Part shown: piece after piece, positions 56,274 to 64,000 of the stretch
How the letters are laid out: each line of letters opens with the position of its first letter
Numbering within the stretch: the first letter of the stretch is position 1
Assembly: GCA_000230935.2 (NCBI GenBank)
Contig: AGIQ01000003.1
Span: 682,001 to 746,000 of the forward strand
From: Mycolicibacterium rhodesiae JS60
GTDB lineage: Bacteria; Actinomycetota; Actinomycetes; Mycobacteriales; Mycobacteriaceae
DNA length: 64,000 bases
Direction: 5' to 3'
Notes under the pieces: generated by a model
What the model was told of the DNA's origin: nothing
Database searches by the model: none
Seen by the model: only the letters and a program-made list of their open reading frames with translations
Made by a program: the position numbers and the translations under genes

Positions 56274-57824
56274 TCACATCCTGAAGACGCCGTAGGACAC
56301 GGACTCGACGGGCGCGTTGGCGGTCACCGAGAGTGCTAGCCCCAGAACGGTTCTGGTGTCGGCAGGATCGATGACGCCGTCGTCCCACAGCCGTGCGGTC
56401 GAGTAGTACGGGTTGCCCTGATGTTCGTACTGGGCGCGGATCGGCGCCTTGAAGGCGTCTTCTTCCTCGGGTGTCATATCCCCGCGCACCGTGGCCAGCA
56501 CCGAGGCCGCCTGCTCGCCGCCCATCACCGAGATGCGGGCATTGGGCCACATCCAGAGGAATCGCGGCGAATACGCCCGCCCGCACATCGAGTAGTTGCC
56601 CGCGCCGTACGAGCCGCCGATCACGACCGTGAGCTTGGGCACCCGGGCGCAGGCCACCGCCGTCACCATCTTGGCGCCGTGTTTGGCGATACCGCCGGCC
56701 TCGTAGTCGCGCCCGACCATGAAGCCGGTGATGTTCTGCAGGAACAGCAGAGGCACCATCCGCTTGTCGCACAGTTCGATGAAATGTGCTCCCTTGAGCG
56801 CGGATTCACCGAACAGCACGCCGTTGTTGGCGACGATGCCGACCGGGTGGCCGTGGATGTGGGCGAATCCGGTGACCAGGGTCGTGCCGTATTCGGCTTT
56901 GAATTCACTGAATTCGCCGCCGTCGACGATGCGGGTGATCACCTCGTGGACGTCGTAGGGCACCCGGGCGTCGACCGGGACGACGTCGTAGAGCTCCTGC
57001 TGGTCGGCGATCGCGTCCACATCGGGCAAGACGTCCCATGGTCGCGGTTCACGCGGGCCGAGCGTGGCGACGATCCGGCGGACGATGCGCAGCGCGTCGC
57101 GGTCGTCGTGGGCCAGGTGGTCGGTGACGCCGGAGGTCTTGGAATGTAGATCACCGCCGCCGAGCTCCTCAGCGGTCACCACCTCGCCGGTGGCGGCCTT
57201 CACCAGCGGCGGCCCGCCCAGGAAGATGGTGCCCTGGTTGCGCACGATGATCGCCTCGTCGCTCATCGCGGGAACGTAGGCGCCACCGGCTGTGCACGAG
57301 CCCAGCACCGCGGCGATCTGCGGGATGCCGGCCGCGCTCATGGTGGCCTGGTTGTAGAAGATGCGGCCGAAGTGGTCGCGGTCGGGGAACACCTCGTCCT
57401 GGCGGGGCAGGAACGCGCCGCCGGAGTCCACGAGGTAGAGGCATGGCAGCCGGTTCTGCAGCGCGATCTCCTGGGCGCGCAGATGCTTCTTGACCGTCAC
57501 CGGGTAGTAGGTGCCGCCTTTGACCGTCGCGTCGTTGGCGACGATCATGCACTCCCGGCCGGAGACCCGGCCGATCCCGGTGATGATGCCGGCGGCCGGG
57601 CATTCGTCGTCGTACATGCCGTCGGCGGCCAGCGGGGCGACCTCCAGCAGGGGGCTGCCCGGATCCAGCAGCCCGTCCACCCGGTCGCGGGGCAGGAGCT
57701 TGCCGCGCGCCACGTGGCGCTCACGGGCGCGCGCCGGCCCACCGAGCGCTGCCGCGGCCAGCTTGCCGCGCAACTGCTCGACGAGCTGCAGGTGCGCCTC
57801 ACGGTTGACGACCGCTGATGTCAT
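56274..57824 (-). CDS. accD1: 3-methylcrotonyl-CoA carboxylase carboxyltransferase (AccD1)
   Basis: A 516-residue carboxyltransferase with the two crotonase-like halves. Conserved parts: RDRVDGLLDPGSPLLEVAPLA, VDSGGAFLPRQDEVFPDRDHFGRIFYNQA, GSCTAGGAYVPAMSDE and FLQNITGFMVGRDYEAGGIAKHGAKM, typical of methylcrotonyl-CoA carboxylases. It is the first gene of the operon, starting at ATG 57824, about 25 bp from a large dyad shared with bkaR. In M. tuberculosis scoA, scoB and fadD35 lie between accD1 and the regulator; here they are absent. Rv2502c orthologue. Confidence 0.95.
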   Translation of the reverse strand: MTSAVVNREAHLQLVEQLRGKLAAAALGGPARARERHVARGKLLPRDRVDGLLDPGSPLLEVAPLAADGMYDDECPAAGIITGIGRVSGRECMIVANDATVKGGTYYPVTVKKHLRAQEIALQNRLPCLYLVDSGGAFLPRQDEVFPDRDHFGRIFYNQATMSAAGIPQIAAVLGSCTAGGAYVPAMSDEAIIVRNQGTIFLGGPPLVKAATGEVVTAEELGGGDLHSKTSGVTDHLAHDDRDALRIVRRIVATLGPREPRPWDVLPDVDAIADQQELYDVVPVDARVPYDVHEVITRIVDGGEFSEFKAEYGTTLVTGFAHIHGHPVGIVANNGVLFGESALKGAHFIELCDKRMVPLLFLQNITGFMVGRDYEAGGIAKHGAKMVTAVACARVPKLTVVIGGSYGAGNYSMCGRAYSPRFLWMWPNARISVMGGEQAASVLATVRGDMTPEEEDAFKAPIRAQYEHQGNPYYSTARLWDDGVIDPADTRTVLGLALSVTANAPVESVSYGVFRM

Positions 57825-57846
57825 CGTCGATGTCCCGTCGAATTGA

Positions 57847-57887
57847 GTTAATGACGACTAACTGGTGCTAGGTTAGTGTAGATTAAC
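57847..57887. promoter_or_regulatory. Concentric dyad operator between accD1 and bkaR
   Basis: The outer repeats GTTAAT (57847-57852) and ATTAAC (57882-57887) and the inner repeats ACTAAC (57857-57862) and GTTAGT (57872-57877) share exactly the same centre at 57867. A -10-like TAGATT (57879-57884) for bkaR overlaps the right side. The site fits binding of two TetR dimers and control of both divergent transcripts. BkaR is reported to repress this operon; the precise site here is my inference. Confidence 0.7.
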
Positions 57888-57904
57888 CGAAACGTCCAGA
57901 CCTG

Positions 57905-58555
57905 TTGCCGGAGGACCCCATCGAAACGACTACCCGCCGAAGCAGGCAGAAATCGGATCGCCGATCTGCCCTGCTGGCGGCTGCGGAACGCCTGATGGCG
58001 GAGAAGGGCTTCCAGGCCGTCCGGCTCGAGGACATCGGCGCTGCAGCCGGGGTCAGCGGCCCCGCGATCTACCGGCACTTCCCCAATAAGGAAGCGCTGC
58101 TGGTCGAATTACTGGTCGGCATCAGCACCCGGCTGTTGGCCGGCGCCCGCGAGGTCGTGGCGCAGGCCGACGAGCCCGACTCCTCCCTGACCGGCCTCAT
58201 CGAATTCCACCTCGACTTCGCTCTGGGCGAGTCCGATCTGATCCGCATCCAGGACCGCGACCTCGCGCACTTGCCGGTCTCGGCTCAGCGCCAGGTGAGG
58301 CGCGCCCAGCGCAGCTACGTCGAGATCTGGGTCGGGGTACAGCGCGAGGTGCATCCCGACCTCGACGAAGCCGATGCCCGTTTGATGGCACACGCGGTGT
58401 TCGGTCTGCTCAACTCGACCCCACACAGCATGAAGCCCCTGGCGGCCAAGCCGGCCGACCAGGGGCGTTCACGCGAAGTTCTACGGGCTATGACGATGGC
58501 GGCATTGTCATCCGCCGACCATCACGCCCGCGGCGGCGTCGGTCAATACCAATAG
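57905..58555 (+). CDS. bkaR: TetR regulator of branched-chain catabolism (BkaR)
   Basis: A 216-residue TetR protein: SDRRSALLAAAERLMAEKGFQAVRLEDIGAAAGVSGPAIYRHFPNKEALL is the helix-turn-helix, and the rest is the helical ligand domain. It should sense a branched-chain acyl-CoA or keto-acid and repress the divergent accD1 operon and itself. The start is uncertain. TTG at 57905 lacks a Shine-Dalgarno, while a strong GGAGGA at 57910-57915 is followed after 4 bp by an in-frame ATC, with no ATG or GTG near. Rv2506 orthologue by position. Confidence 0.9.
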   Translation: MPEDPIETTTRRSRQKSDRRSALLAAAERLMAEKGFQAVRLEDIGAAAGVSGPAIYRHFPNKEALLVELLVGISTRLLAGAREVVAQADEPDSSLTGLIEFHLDFALGESDLIRIQDRDLAHLPVSAQRQVRRAQRSYVEIWVGVQREVHPDLDEADARLMAHAVFGLLNSTPHSMKPLAAKPADQGRSREVLRAMTMAALSSADHHARGGVGQYQ

Positions 58556-58698
58556 CGACGGCCGGCGACCGGGCGCCCCACGCTGCCCAGCAACCACAGG
58601 ACCGCGCCGACCACCAGCAGGATGACACCGATGGTCCACAGGATCTGAATATTCAGGACGAACCCGAGGATGAGCAGAATTGCTCCGAGAACGATCAT
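58543..58698 (-). CDS. DUF6131 small membrane protein
   Basis: A 51-residue protein: MIVLGAILLILGFVLNIQIL, then WTIGVILLVVGAVLWLLGSV and a conserved basic end GRPVAGRRYWY. Two membrane helices with a short turn; this pattern (including the VAGRR ending) is the DUF6131 family, frequent in mycobacteria and of unknown role. ATG at 58698; the gene ends at 58543 and overlaps the bkaR stop by 13 bp in convergent arrangement. Confidence 0.82.
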   Translation of the reverse strand: MIVLGAILLILGFVLNIQILWTIGVILLVVGAVLWLLGSVGRPVAGRRYWY

Positions 58699-58738
58699 TG
58701 TTGCCTCCAGTTACTGACTTGCTGAACACTTTTCATCA

Positions 58739-58948
58739 CTACTGACTGGGCTGCGGCAGATTGCAGCTGGCCACGGTGGGATTGACTCCCGCGTAGTTCA
58801 GCGGCCCGGCTATCACCGTCAGGGCTATGGACCCCGCTGTAGCGCAGTTGGTTTGGCTGTTGGAGAAGTAACCACGCTGCCAGGTAGCGAAGACTCCGAT
58901 CAGTAGCCACACAATCACAATCGCGCCTAGGATTCCGCGGCCTCGCAT
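58739..58948 (-). CDS. Small membrane-anchored hypothetical protein
   Basis: A 69-residue protein with one N-terminal helix (ILGAIVIVWLLIGVFATW). An exported tail follows with two cysteines (SQTNCATAGSIALTVIAGPLNYAGVNPTVASCNLPQPSQ), likely a disulfide loop. ATG at 58948 after AAGGAGGAACC, a strong Shine-Dalgarno. Similar proteins are found next to DUF6131 genes in mycobacteria, and the two lie 40 bp apart on the same strand. Function unknown. Confidence 0.78.
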   Translation of the reverse strand: MRGRGILGAIVIVWLLIGVFATWQRGYFSNSQTNCATAGSIALTVIAGPLNYAGVNPTVASCNLPQPSQ

Positions 58949-59008
58949 GGTTCCTCCTTGTACGTCCGCAGTACTTGGCGCACAAGGTTTTACCCGCCCG
59001 AAAGTTTC

Positions 59009-60883
59009 CTAAACCTCCGGCCGGTCAAAGGCAGCAGCCAGCCAATCCGCGACGGCGCGGGCCAGCGCGGCGTGATTCTCGCGCTTGACGATTTCGTGAC
59101 CGTCGTCGTCGAAAAGCAGATAGCGCACGGCGCGGCCACGCAGGCGCAATGCCTCGACGATTTGCTCGGATTCACTGACCGGGACGTTCGTATCGGTACC
59201 GCCGTGCACGACCAGCAGCGGAGCGACCAGCGAATCCACCCGCTGCAGCGGCGACAGCGCGTCGAGCAGGTCGCGATCGGCGATCGGATGTCCGTATTCC
59301 GGATACGACGCCGCCGCGATCCACGGCTCGGTGTTGCGATAGAACGTGCCCAGATCGCTCATCCCGCAGATGCTGACGCCGGCCACGAACAGATCAGGGT
59401 GGAAGGTCAGCGCGGCCATCGTCAGGTAGCCGCCGTAAGACCAACCCGCACAAGCGATCCGGCCCGGATCAGCAAAACCCCGGTCGGCCAGATAGTGGGC
59501 ACAGTCGGCCACGTCGTCGATCGCGCCGAAGCGCTTCTCCTTGTCGTCGGCATGGACGAATTCGCGGCCCTGCCCGCCCGACCCGCGGACGTTCGGGGTG
59601 AACACAGCGATGCCCTCGTCGAGCAACCCCGGGAAGATCTCGCTGTGCGAGGGCCGGGCCTGGCCTTCCGGGCCCCCGTGCAGGTAGATCATCATGCCGG
59701 CCTGTTCAACACCCGGCGGCGGGCAGTAGAGCCAGCCGAACAGCGAACGGCCGTCGCGCGCAGTGACGGTGTGCAGACTGGGGCGCGCGGACACCGGGCC
59801 GACACTGGGTTTGCGGTCGATGCGCTCCCACTCCCGCGATCGTGGGTCGACCAGCTCCACGGTGCGCGGCATGTCCGCGCCCTGCAGTGTCAGGGCGACC
59901 ATTGATCCACCCGCACTGATCGACAGCTCACCGGCCACCAGATTGGGCAGGACGATGGGCTCGGCCAACGTGTTGTCGGCATATTCGAGGATCTGTAATT
60001 CGCTGCAGCCGTTGATGTTCCACAACAGAGCGACCGTCGACAGATCGTCGCTGACCACGAATTCGTCGAGGTCGTAGCCGGGACGCTCGGCGACGACGTG
60101 ATATGCCACCCCGTCGGGAGTGACGGTCACTTCGAGCAGACGGCTATGTGTGGCACCGTTATCGCTGCGGATCAGTGCGCGTACATAGCCGTCGGCGAAG
60201 TCCGGTCCGTAGGTGTATGCGGGGTGATACAGCGTGGTGTCCTCGCCGTCCGGCCCTGATCGCAGCCGTCGCGGATGGTGATCGTCGAGTATCACGCCCA
60301 TATCGGTGTTGGATCCGGGATCCGAAGGCAGTAAAGCGATTTCGGTGAGTCCGGTCCGCATGATCAGCTCGCGATAGCCGCGCGGGCCGACGCGGATCAG
60401 CGCCGAGCCGGCCCAGGCGTCGACCAGCCGGCCGCCCGAGCGGCGATCCAGCACGGTCACTGTGCCGTCGGCCGGGTCGATCAGACTGGACTGACCGACG
60501 CCGTCCTCACCGGTCAGGATCGCGCAGACCCGGGTGCCGTCCCATGCGATCAGCTCGGCGGTGCCGGCCATGCCGTCGGAGCCCATGCCGTCGATTCGGC
60601 GGGCCATCCGGTCGTCGGGGTCTGTGGTGACCACCCAGATCTGGCTGCGGGTGCTGCCGTCGGGGGCAACCTGACAGGCCAACCAGTGCCCGTCGGCGGA
60701 GTGGATGACCTTGGTCACCGCGCCCTGCACCGGCAGTTCGACGTCGCGGGACGAGCTTGCCCGCCAGCCGCGCAAGAACCGTTGGACGGCGCGGGGGTAT
60801 CCACCGTCGTCGACGATGTGGGCGAACGCCGTCGCGTCCGGCGACAGCGATGCGCCGTAGGTCGCACGAACGTCCTGTTCCAC
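59009..60883 (-). CDS. S9 family prolyl-oligopeptidase-like serine peptidase
   Basis: A 624-residue protein with an N-terminal beta-propeller of about 370 residues and a C-terminal alpha/beta hydrolase domain. The hydrolase has YLHGGPEGQARPS, the nucleophile GWSYGGYLTMAAL (Ser near 482), LLVVHGGTDTNVPVSES (Asp) and LLFDDDGHEIVKREN (His). Intact triad. No signal peptide, so cytosolic; cleaves small peptides or acyl-peptides. GTG at 60883 is the start. It stands alone between small membrane genes and the Rv2507-like gene. Confidence 0.9.
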   Translation of the reverse strand: MEQDVRATYGASLSPDATAFAHIVDDGGYPRAVQRFLRGWRASSSRDVELPVQGAVTKVIHSADGHWLACQVAPDGSTRSQIWVVTTDPDDRMARRIDGMGSDGMAGTAELIAWDGTRVCAILTGEDGVGQSSLIDPADGTVTVLDRRSGGRLVDAWAGSALIRVGPRGYRELIMRTGLTEIALLPSDPGSNTDMGVILDDHHPRRLRSGPDGEDTTLYHPAYTYGPDFADGYVRALIRSDNGATHSRLLEVTVTPDGVAYHVVAERPGYDLDEFVVSDDLSTVALLWNINGCSELQILEYADNTLAEPIVLPNLVAGELSISAGGSMVALTLQGADMPRTVELVDPRSREWERIDRKPSVGPVSARPSLHTVTARDGRSLFGWLYCPPPGVEQAGMMIYLHGGPEGQARPSHSEIFPGLLDEGIAVFTPNVRGSGGQGREFVHADDKEKRFGAIDDVADCAHYLADRGFADPGRIACAGWSYGGYLTMAALTFHPDLFVAGVSICGMSDLGTFYRNTEPWIAAASYPEYGHPIADRDLLDALSPLQRVDSLVAPLLVVHGGTDTNVPVSESEQIVEALRLRGRAVRYLLFDDDGHEIVKRENHAALARAVADWLAAAFDRPEV

Positions 60884-61024
60884 TCGGCCTCACATTCCGG
60901 TGACGATGACTTTCTTCTCGGTAACACGTTCCACGCGGGTCACCGGTGGTAAACACAACCAGAGCTGACAGGGACCGGACGGGGGCTGCCGCGCGCAGGT
61001 AGCCTGGGCAACCATGAGGTGGGC

Positions 61025-61777
61025 ATGAACGATCCGCGTCGATCGGGGTGGTCTGACCCGACGCAGGCCGGAAGCGGCTATCCGCAGAACACCGATCCCG
61101 CCTACGCCGGCCAGTATTACGGACCCGGCTACGCAGCGCCCGGCTACGGCCAGGGCGGCACGCAACCCACCGAACAGCTGCCGTCGTCGTATTGGCAGCA
61201 GGGCGGGGGCTATCCGCCCAACGACCCGACTGCGCCGCCACCGGGACCTCCGAAATCACCGAAGTGGTTGTGGATCGCCGCCGCCGTCGCGGTGCTTCTG
61301 GTGGTGGGGTTGGTGATCGCTCTGGTGATCGTGAGCAGCTCCGCCAGGGAGACGACGGTGGTCGCACCGCTGCCGCCGCTGTCCGAGACGGCGTCGACGA
61401 CGCCTCGGGCCACCACCTCGATCCCCAAGCCGACCGTGCCTTCGCTGCCGACGACGACCGGTGCACCGGGAACGCCGACGGTGCCAGGCGGGGGCACCAC
61501 CAGCCCGACGGGAACCGACACCGTCGTCTACAACGTGCTGGGTGAGGGCCGGGCGATCAACATCACCTACGTCGACACCGGCGGCATCATGCAGACCGAG
61601 TTCAACGTGCTGCTGCCGTGGAGTAAAGAGGTCAGCCTGCCGGCGCCCGCACGCGCATCGGCCAGCGTCGCCGTGGTCAACGTCGGGCGCGACGTGGTGT
61701 GCAATGTGTCGGTCAACGGGGCGCAGGTGCGGGAACGCACCGGCCGCGGCCTGACGATCTGCACCGGGGCGGGTTAG
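61025..61777 (+). CDS. Proline-rich membrane protein with MmpS-like C-terminal domain (Rv2507-like)
   Basis: A 250-residue protein. An N-terminal cytosolic part is rich in Tyr, Gly, Pro and Gln (SGYPQNTDPAYAGQYYGP). One membrane helix follows (WLWIAAAVAVLLVVGLVIALVIV), then a Thr/Pro-rich stretch, then a beta-rich external domain (VVYNVLGEGRAINITYVD, SVAVVNVGRDVVCNVSVNGAQV). That domain is like MmpS accessory proteins of MmpL transporters. ATG at 61025 with GAGGTGGG before it; GTG at 61019 is the alternative. No MmpL gene adjacent. Stop codon overlaps that of the MFS gene. Confidence 0.87.
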   Translation: MNDPRRSGWSDPTQAGSGYPQNTDPAYAGQYYGPGYAAPGYGQGGTQPTEQLPSSYWQQGGGYPPNDPTAPPPGPPKSPKWLWIAAAVAVLLVVGLVIALVIVSSSARETTVVAPLPPLSETASTTPRATTSIPKPTVPSLPTTTGAPGTPTVPGGGTTSPTGTDTVVYNVLGEGRAINITYVDTGGIMQTEFNVLLPWSKEVSLPAPARASASVAVVNVGRDVVCNVSVNGAQVRERTGRGLTICTGAG

Positions 61778-63093
61778 CCCCGGCGTCCGTCGTTGGGCAC
61801 CTTCACCAGCACCATGCCCACCAGCCCGACCGCCAGCACAACGCACAGCCCGCCCAGGCCGGCGCGGTCGGCGTGGAAAGCGTCCACGAACACGAAGAAC
61901 AGCCACGGCGCCAGGAACGACGCCGCCCGCCCGGTGGTGGTGTAGAGCCCGAAGGCCACGGCTTCCTTGCCCTCGCTGACCATGCGCAACAGGACCGTGC
62001 GGGCCGAGGTCGTGACGGGTCCGACGCACAGCGCCAGCAGTAGGCCGCAGATCCAGAACACGACGGGTCCCGACAGCGACAGCAAGGTGACGCCGACCGC
62101 GATCATCACCGCCAGCGCGGCGACGATCACCGGCTTGCCCCCGATCCGGTCGTCGACGGGACCCGCGAGGACCGCGCCGAGCGAGGCCATGGTGCTGGCG
62201 ATGACGCCGAAGATCAGCACGTTGGCCGGCGAGATGCCGTAGACACTGACGCCGAGCACCGCGCCAAAGGCGAACACCCCGGCGATTCCGTCCCGGAAGA
62301 TGGCGCTGACGATCAGGTAATAGACCAGGTTGCGATCACGCCGCCACTCGTCGCGCAGGTCGTTCCAGAGCCGGCGATAGCCGCCAAGCAGGCCGACGCT
62401 CTGGGATTCCGGTTCGACCGCGGGGGCGAAGGTGTGCGCGGTGATCAGGAGCGGCAGGGCGAGCACAGTGAACCAGACCGCGGCCATCACCATCGCGGCA
62501 CGCACATTCTGTCCGTCGGCGACCGGGACTCCGAAGAGGCCACGGGTCGGGCCGTCCCCGGCGATGAATGCGGCGTAGATGACCATCAGGAGCGCGACGC
62601 TGCCGAAGTAGCCGGCGGCCGCCCCGACCCCCGAGATGCGCCCGGAGTTCCCCCGCGTGGTCAGCTGCCGCAACATCGCGTTGTAGGGCACGCTGCCCAG
62701 GTCGCCGCAGGCGGCGGTCAACGACAGCAGGACCAGACCGATCGCGAAGTAGGCGGGATCGGCCCGGATCAGGCTCATCGCGGCGGTGGCCAGCACTGCC
62801 AGGGCGGTCAGGGTGGTCAACGCGGCGCGGCGTCGGTGCGGTGCCTGGACCAGCACGCCGGTGAGCGGCGCCAGCACTGCGACGGTCAGGCCGGCGATGG
62901 CCAGGGCCCGGCCCAGCCAGCTGGCCGGCGAGGTGTCGCCGGGCAGGTTCTGGCCGACCGTGCTGGTGAGGTACACCGAGAAGACGAAGGTCGTGACGAT
63001 GGCGTTCATGCCGGTGGAACCGCAGTCCCACAACGCCCAGGCGACTACTTTCGACCGGCCGACGGTCTGGGCAACCGGCGGGGGGCTGGTCAT
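61774..63093 (-). CDS. MFS transporter, UMF1/Atg22-like (Rv2508c-like)
   Basis: A 439-residue permease with about 12 membrane segments. Starting MTSPPPVAQTVGRSKVVAWALWDCGSTGMNAIVTTFVF, it has the WALWDxGxxxxN motif of the UMF1/vacuole-effluxer-like subgroup. CGDLGSVPYNAMLRQL and GRISGVGAAAGYFGS match that group. Substrate unknown; amino-acid efflux is the role of the yeast relatives. ATG at 63093; divergent from the SDR gene across 23 bp. Confidence 0.88.
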   Translation of the reverse strand: MTSPPPVAQTVGRSKVVAWALWDCGSTGMNAIVTTFVFSVYLTSTVGQNLPGDTSPASWLGRALAIAGLTVAVLAPLTGVLVQAPHRRRAALTTLTALAVLATAAMSLIRADPAYFAIGLVLLSLTAACGDLGSVPYNAMLRQLTTRGNSGRISGVGAAAGYFGSVALLMVIYAAFIAGDGPTRGLFGVPVADGQNVRAAMVMAAVWFTVLALPLLITAHTFAPAVEPESQSVGLLGGYRRLWNDLRDEWRRDRNLVYYLIVSAIFRDGIAGVFAFGAVLGVSVYGISPANVLIFGVIASTMASLGAVLAGPVDDRIGGKPVIVAALAVMIAVGVTLLSLSGPVVFWICGLLLALCVGPVTTSARTVLLRMVSEGKEAVAFGLYTTTGRAASFLAPWLFFVFVDAFHADRAGLGGLCVVLAVGLVGMVLVKVPNDGRRG

Positions 63094-63116
63094 GCGGGCC
63101 ACCCTACGATGGCCGC

Positions 63117-63923
63117 ATGCCAGTACCCGCACCCGCCCCGGACAGCCGAGCCGTCGTCACCGGTGCCTCCCAGGGCATCGGCGAGGCGTTGGCCACCGAA
63201 CTCGCCGCGCGCGGCCACCACCTGGTCATCACCGCGCGCCGAGCCGACGTGCTGCACACGCTGGCCGCGCGGCTGACCGAGCGCTACGGCGTCACCGTCG
63301 AGGTACGGCCGGTGGATCTCGCCGACCCACAGGCCCGGATGGCGTTCGCCGACGAGCTGGCCGGGCGTGACATCTCGATCCTGTGCGCCAACGCGGGCAC
63401 CGCCACGTTCGGGCCGGTGGCGAAGCTGGATCCGGCTGCCGAGCGTGCGCAGGTTCAGCTCAACGTGCTCGGGGTGCACGATCTGGTGCTGGCCGTCCTG
63501 CCCGGGATGCTGGCCCGCAAGGCCGGCGGCATCCTGATTTCGGGATCGGCCGCCGGGAACTCCCCCATTCCCAACAACGCCACCTACGCCGCGAGCAAGG
63601 CGTTCGCCAACACGTTCAGCGAGTCGCTGCGCGGCGAGGTCAAGAGCTCGGGTGTGCATGTGACCGTGCTGGCGCCGGGACCGGTGCGCACCGAACTGCC
63701 CGACGTGGCAGAGCAGTCACTGGTGGAGCGCTTGATTCCGGACTTCCTGTGGATCAACACCGAGTACACGGCGCGGATATCGCTGGATGGCTTGGCGCGC
63801 AACAAGATGCGGATCGTGCCGGGTCTGACGTCCAAGGCGATGTCGGTGGCCTCGGGATATGCGCCGCGCGGGATCGTCACACCGATCGTCGGGGCGGTCT
63901 ACAAGAAGCTCGGCGGCGACTAG
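63117..63923 (+). CDS. SDR oxidoreductase, mycolate-reductase-like (Rv2509-like)
   Basis: A 268-residue short-chain dehydrogenase. The cofactor motif is TGASQGIGEALATEL with RRADVL (NADPH preference), then CANAGTA, and the catalytic LISGSAAGN and NATYAASKAFANTF (Ser, Tyr, Lys intact). The orthologue in M. smegmatis and corynebacterial CmrA reduces the beta-keto mycolate precursor to the mature mycolic acid. Cell-envelope role is therefore likely. ATG at 63117; its stop overlaps the stop of the next minus-strand gene. Confidence 0.93.
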   Translation: MPVPAPAPDSRAVVTGASQGIGEALATELAARGHHLVITARRADVLHTLAARLTERYGVTVEVRPVDLADPQARMAFADELAGRDISILCANAGTATFGPVAKLDPAAERAQVQLNVLGVHDLVLAVLPGMLARKAGGILISGSAAGNSPIPNNATYAASKAFANTFSESLRGEVKSSGVHVTVLAPGPVRTELPDVAEQSLVERLIPDFLWINTEYTARISLDGLARNKMRIVPGLTSKAMSVASGYAPRGIVTPIVGAVYKKLGGD

Positions 63924-64000
63924 CGCCTCCGGCGGCGGCCCGTCCCGAAAATGCTGCGCGTGATTTCGCGGCCGATAACCGTTCCCGCCGAACGCATCGC
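63920..64000 (-). CDS. HerA/DUF853-like ATPase, C-terminal fragment (runs off the window)
   Basis: The last 26 codons of a minus-strand gene: AMRSAGTVIGREITRSIFG followed by a basic end TGRRRRR. The pattern matches the C-terminus of the DUF853/HerA-type P-loop proteins found at this place in mycobacteria (Rv2510c). Its TAG at 63920-63922 overlaps the SDR stop in convergent arrangement. Too short for functional judgement. Confidence 0.55.
   Translation of the reverse strand, partial: AMRSAGTVIGREITRSIFGTGRRRRR

Overview
The window is chromosomal DNA from a GC-rich actinobacterium, almost certainly a Mycobacterium/Mycolicibacterium species. Most of it follows the gene order I recall for M. tuberculosis Rv2464c to Rv2510c: nei1, rpiB, Rv2466c, pepN, Rv2468c, Rv2469c, glbO, aglA, Rv2474c, Rv2475c, NAD-gdh, ABC-F, ssb, plsB, plsC, WS/DGAT, lipQ, echA14, bkdABC, citE, maoC, fadE19, accA1, accD1, bkaR, Rv2507, Rv2508c and Rv2509. 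Other mycobacterial marks are mycothiol-linked and SigH-type features, a perfect mycobacterial SOS box, a 13E12-family HNH protein, an MmpS-like protein and DUF732/DUF6131 proteins. Gene names and synteny come from recalled family knowledge; no search was run.

Layout. 1-8.4 kb: end of a Na+/H+ antiporter, DNA glycosylase, rpiB, an inserted three-gene base-uptake cassette (NCS1 permease, yeast-type cytosine deaminase, 2OG-Fe(II) oxygenase), Rv2466c with a SigH-type promoter, a DUF732 secreted protein and pepN. 8.4-20.8 kb: HNH proteins, truncated haemoglobin, GH13 alpha-glucosidase, DUF1345, a thioesterase operon with the giant NAD-glutamate dehydrogenase, the ABC-F factor and an SSB. 20.9-28.4 kb: CopD-CtaG fusion and a tightly coupled acylglycerol operon (WS/DGAT, HAD-PlsC, PlsB). 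28.5-33.4 kb: two divergent paralogous small membrane proteins, a TetR-P450-SDR group with AT-rich promoters, and lipQ. 33.4-35.9 kb: a gene-poor accessory stretch with tRNA-Arg(UCU), an orphan RelE-like toxin and coding debris. 36-40.1 kb: two-component system with a DUF4097 protein, and a diguanylate cyclase.

40.2-45.2 kb is the most unusual part. It is a four-gene, translationally coupled operon encoding a biuret-hydrolase-like cysteine hydrolase, an FdrA/AllF protein, a DUF1116/AllG protein, and a carbamate kinase fused to a domain resembling the C-terminal domain of allophanate hydrolase. Together they suggest an ATP-conserving, phosphorolytic route for a ureido/biuret-type compound: amide hydrolysis, transcarbamoylation to carbamoyl phosphate, then ATP from carbamate kinase.

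45.3-48.6 kb: echA14, a 13E12 HNH gene with an SOS box on its start codon, a 331-bp IS relic with 25-bp inverted repeats and 15-bp flanking direct repeats, and an ArsR-SRPBCC fusion behind a perfect 16-bp palindrome. 48.6-57.8 kb: one long branched-chain amino acid degradation operon (accD1-accA1-fadE19-maoC-citE-bkdA-bkdB-bkdC), divergent from the TetR regulator bkaR across a concentric dyad operator. 58-64 kb: two small membrane proteins, an S9 peptidase, an MmpS-like protein, an MFS transporter, the Rv2509-type SDR and the end of a HerA/DUF853-like gene.
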